5,927 bases of DNA from an uncultured Jannaschia sp. (GTDB taxonomy: Bacteria > Pseudomonadota > Alphaproteobacteria > Rhodobacterales > Rhodobacteraceae), in the NCBI GenBank assembly GCA_937916365.1, contig CALFSY010000153.1, positions 1 through 5,927 of the forward strand, in the 5' to 3' direction. The notes below the pieces were generated by a model. The model had not been told where the DNA came from, ran no database searches, and saw only the letters and a program-made list of their open reading frames with translations. The first letter of the stretch is position 1. Each line of letters begins with the position of its first letter. A program made the position numbers and the translations under genes. Below are positions 5,751 through 5,927 of the stretch, piece by piece.

Positions 5751-5927
5751 TGGGCTTTTCCTCAAATACCATCGGGTTCATTTCACCCGAAATTCGGTTC
5801 AATTCCACCGCCTCAAAGGCGCGGGCGGCGCGCAGGGCAATAATTTCGTCCAGCAATATCGTAGAAAAGTCTGATAGATTTATCTCATCACTTAGGCGAG
5901 TTTCTTCGATTTGGACCAAAAGCGCAG
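5743..5927 (-). CDS. Unidentified protein upstream of zapA (C-terminal 60 residues only)
   Basis: An open frame enters from the right edge and ends with TGA at 5745-5743, overlapping the zapA start by eight bases. The visible part reads from ALLVQIEETR through ARAFEAVELNRISGEM to VFEEKPNA. It is acidic and apparently mostly helical (heptad-like leucines and isoleucines in the LSDFSTILLDEIIALRAARA stretch), with no transmembrane segment or recognised motif. The frame is judged real because of its tight coupling to zapA and the zapA ribosome binding site lying inside its last codons. It may act with ZapA in division, but that is guilt by association; I do not recognise the family. Confidence 0.7.
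   Translation of the reverse strand, partial: ALLVQIEETRLSDEINLSDFSTILLDEIIALRAARAFEAVELNRISGEMNPMVFEEKPNA

Noticed and set aside
5410..5874. A 154-codon plus-strand open frame opposite zapA and its upstream gene.
   Set aside because: The minus-strand frame is unmistakably ZapA; the opposite frame is low-complexity Ser/Ala-rich and spans two overlapping real genes.
1..5927. Looked for CRISPR arrays, tRNA or rRNA genes, transposases, integrases, toxin-antitoxin pairs and defence genes.
   Set aside because: Nearly all sequence is taken up by recognisable housekeeping genes on both strands and the spacers are short; no spaced repeats or such genes were seen.

Overview
This window looks like an ordinary chromosomal segment of an alphaproteobacterium, most likely of the Rhodobacterales (roseobacter-like) group. 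The evidence is a GcrA cell-cycle regulator, which is essentially confined to alphaproteobacteria; a ZapA and an IMPase/SuhB that read like the Rhodobacterales versions; and a strong shortage of GANTC, the CcrM methylation site on which GcrA acts. The assignment to order rests on remembered family resemblance, not on a search.

Left part, minus strand (read right to left): argD (acetylornithine aminotransferase, 2801 to 1611), then argF (ornithine carbamoyltransferase, 1516 to 590), then gcrA (starts at 469 and runs off the left edge). argD and argF supply steps 4 and 6 of arginine synthesis and are probably co-transcribed. gcrA follows after a 120-base gap that contains an inverted repeat and a leader hairpin, so it may have its own promoter or be read through from the arg genes.

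Middle part: a 206-base divergent spacer (2802-3007) holds a good promoter candidate for the plus-strand inositol-monophosphatase family gene (3008-3811) and a weaker one for argD. The IMPase gene converges on bioY (minus strand, 3880-4455), the substrate-binding membrane protein of an ECF-type biotin transporter; no bioM or bioN lies beside it in this window.

Right part: bioY is divergent from an atypical short-chain dehydrogenase/reductase (SDR, plus strand, 4573-5238). That SDR keeps the cofactor glycine motif and YxxxK but lacks the usual catalytic serine and NNAG motif. It converges on zapA (minus strand, 5337-5750), whose start codon overlaps the stop of an unidentified upstream gene entering from the right edge (5743-5927). 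Convergent spacers are short (68 and 98 bases) and carry only weak hairpins.

I found no RNA gene, CRISPR array, insertion sequence, phage gene or other mobile element, and no convincing sign of a new system. The points most worth a second look are the GANTC depletion alongside gcrA, the unusual SDR active site, and the hairpin just upstream of the gcrA ribosome binding site.
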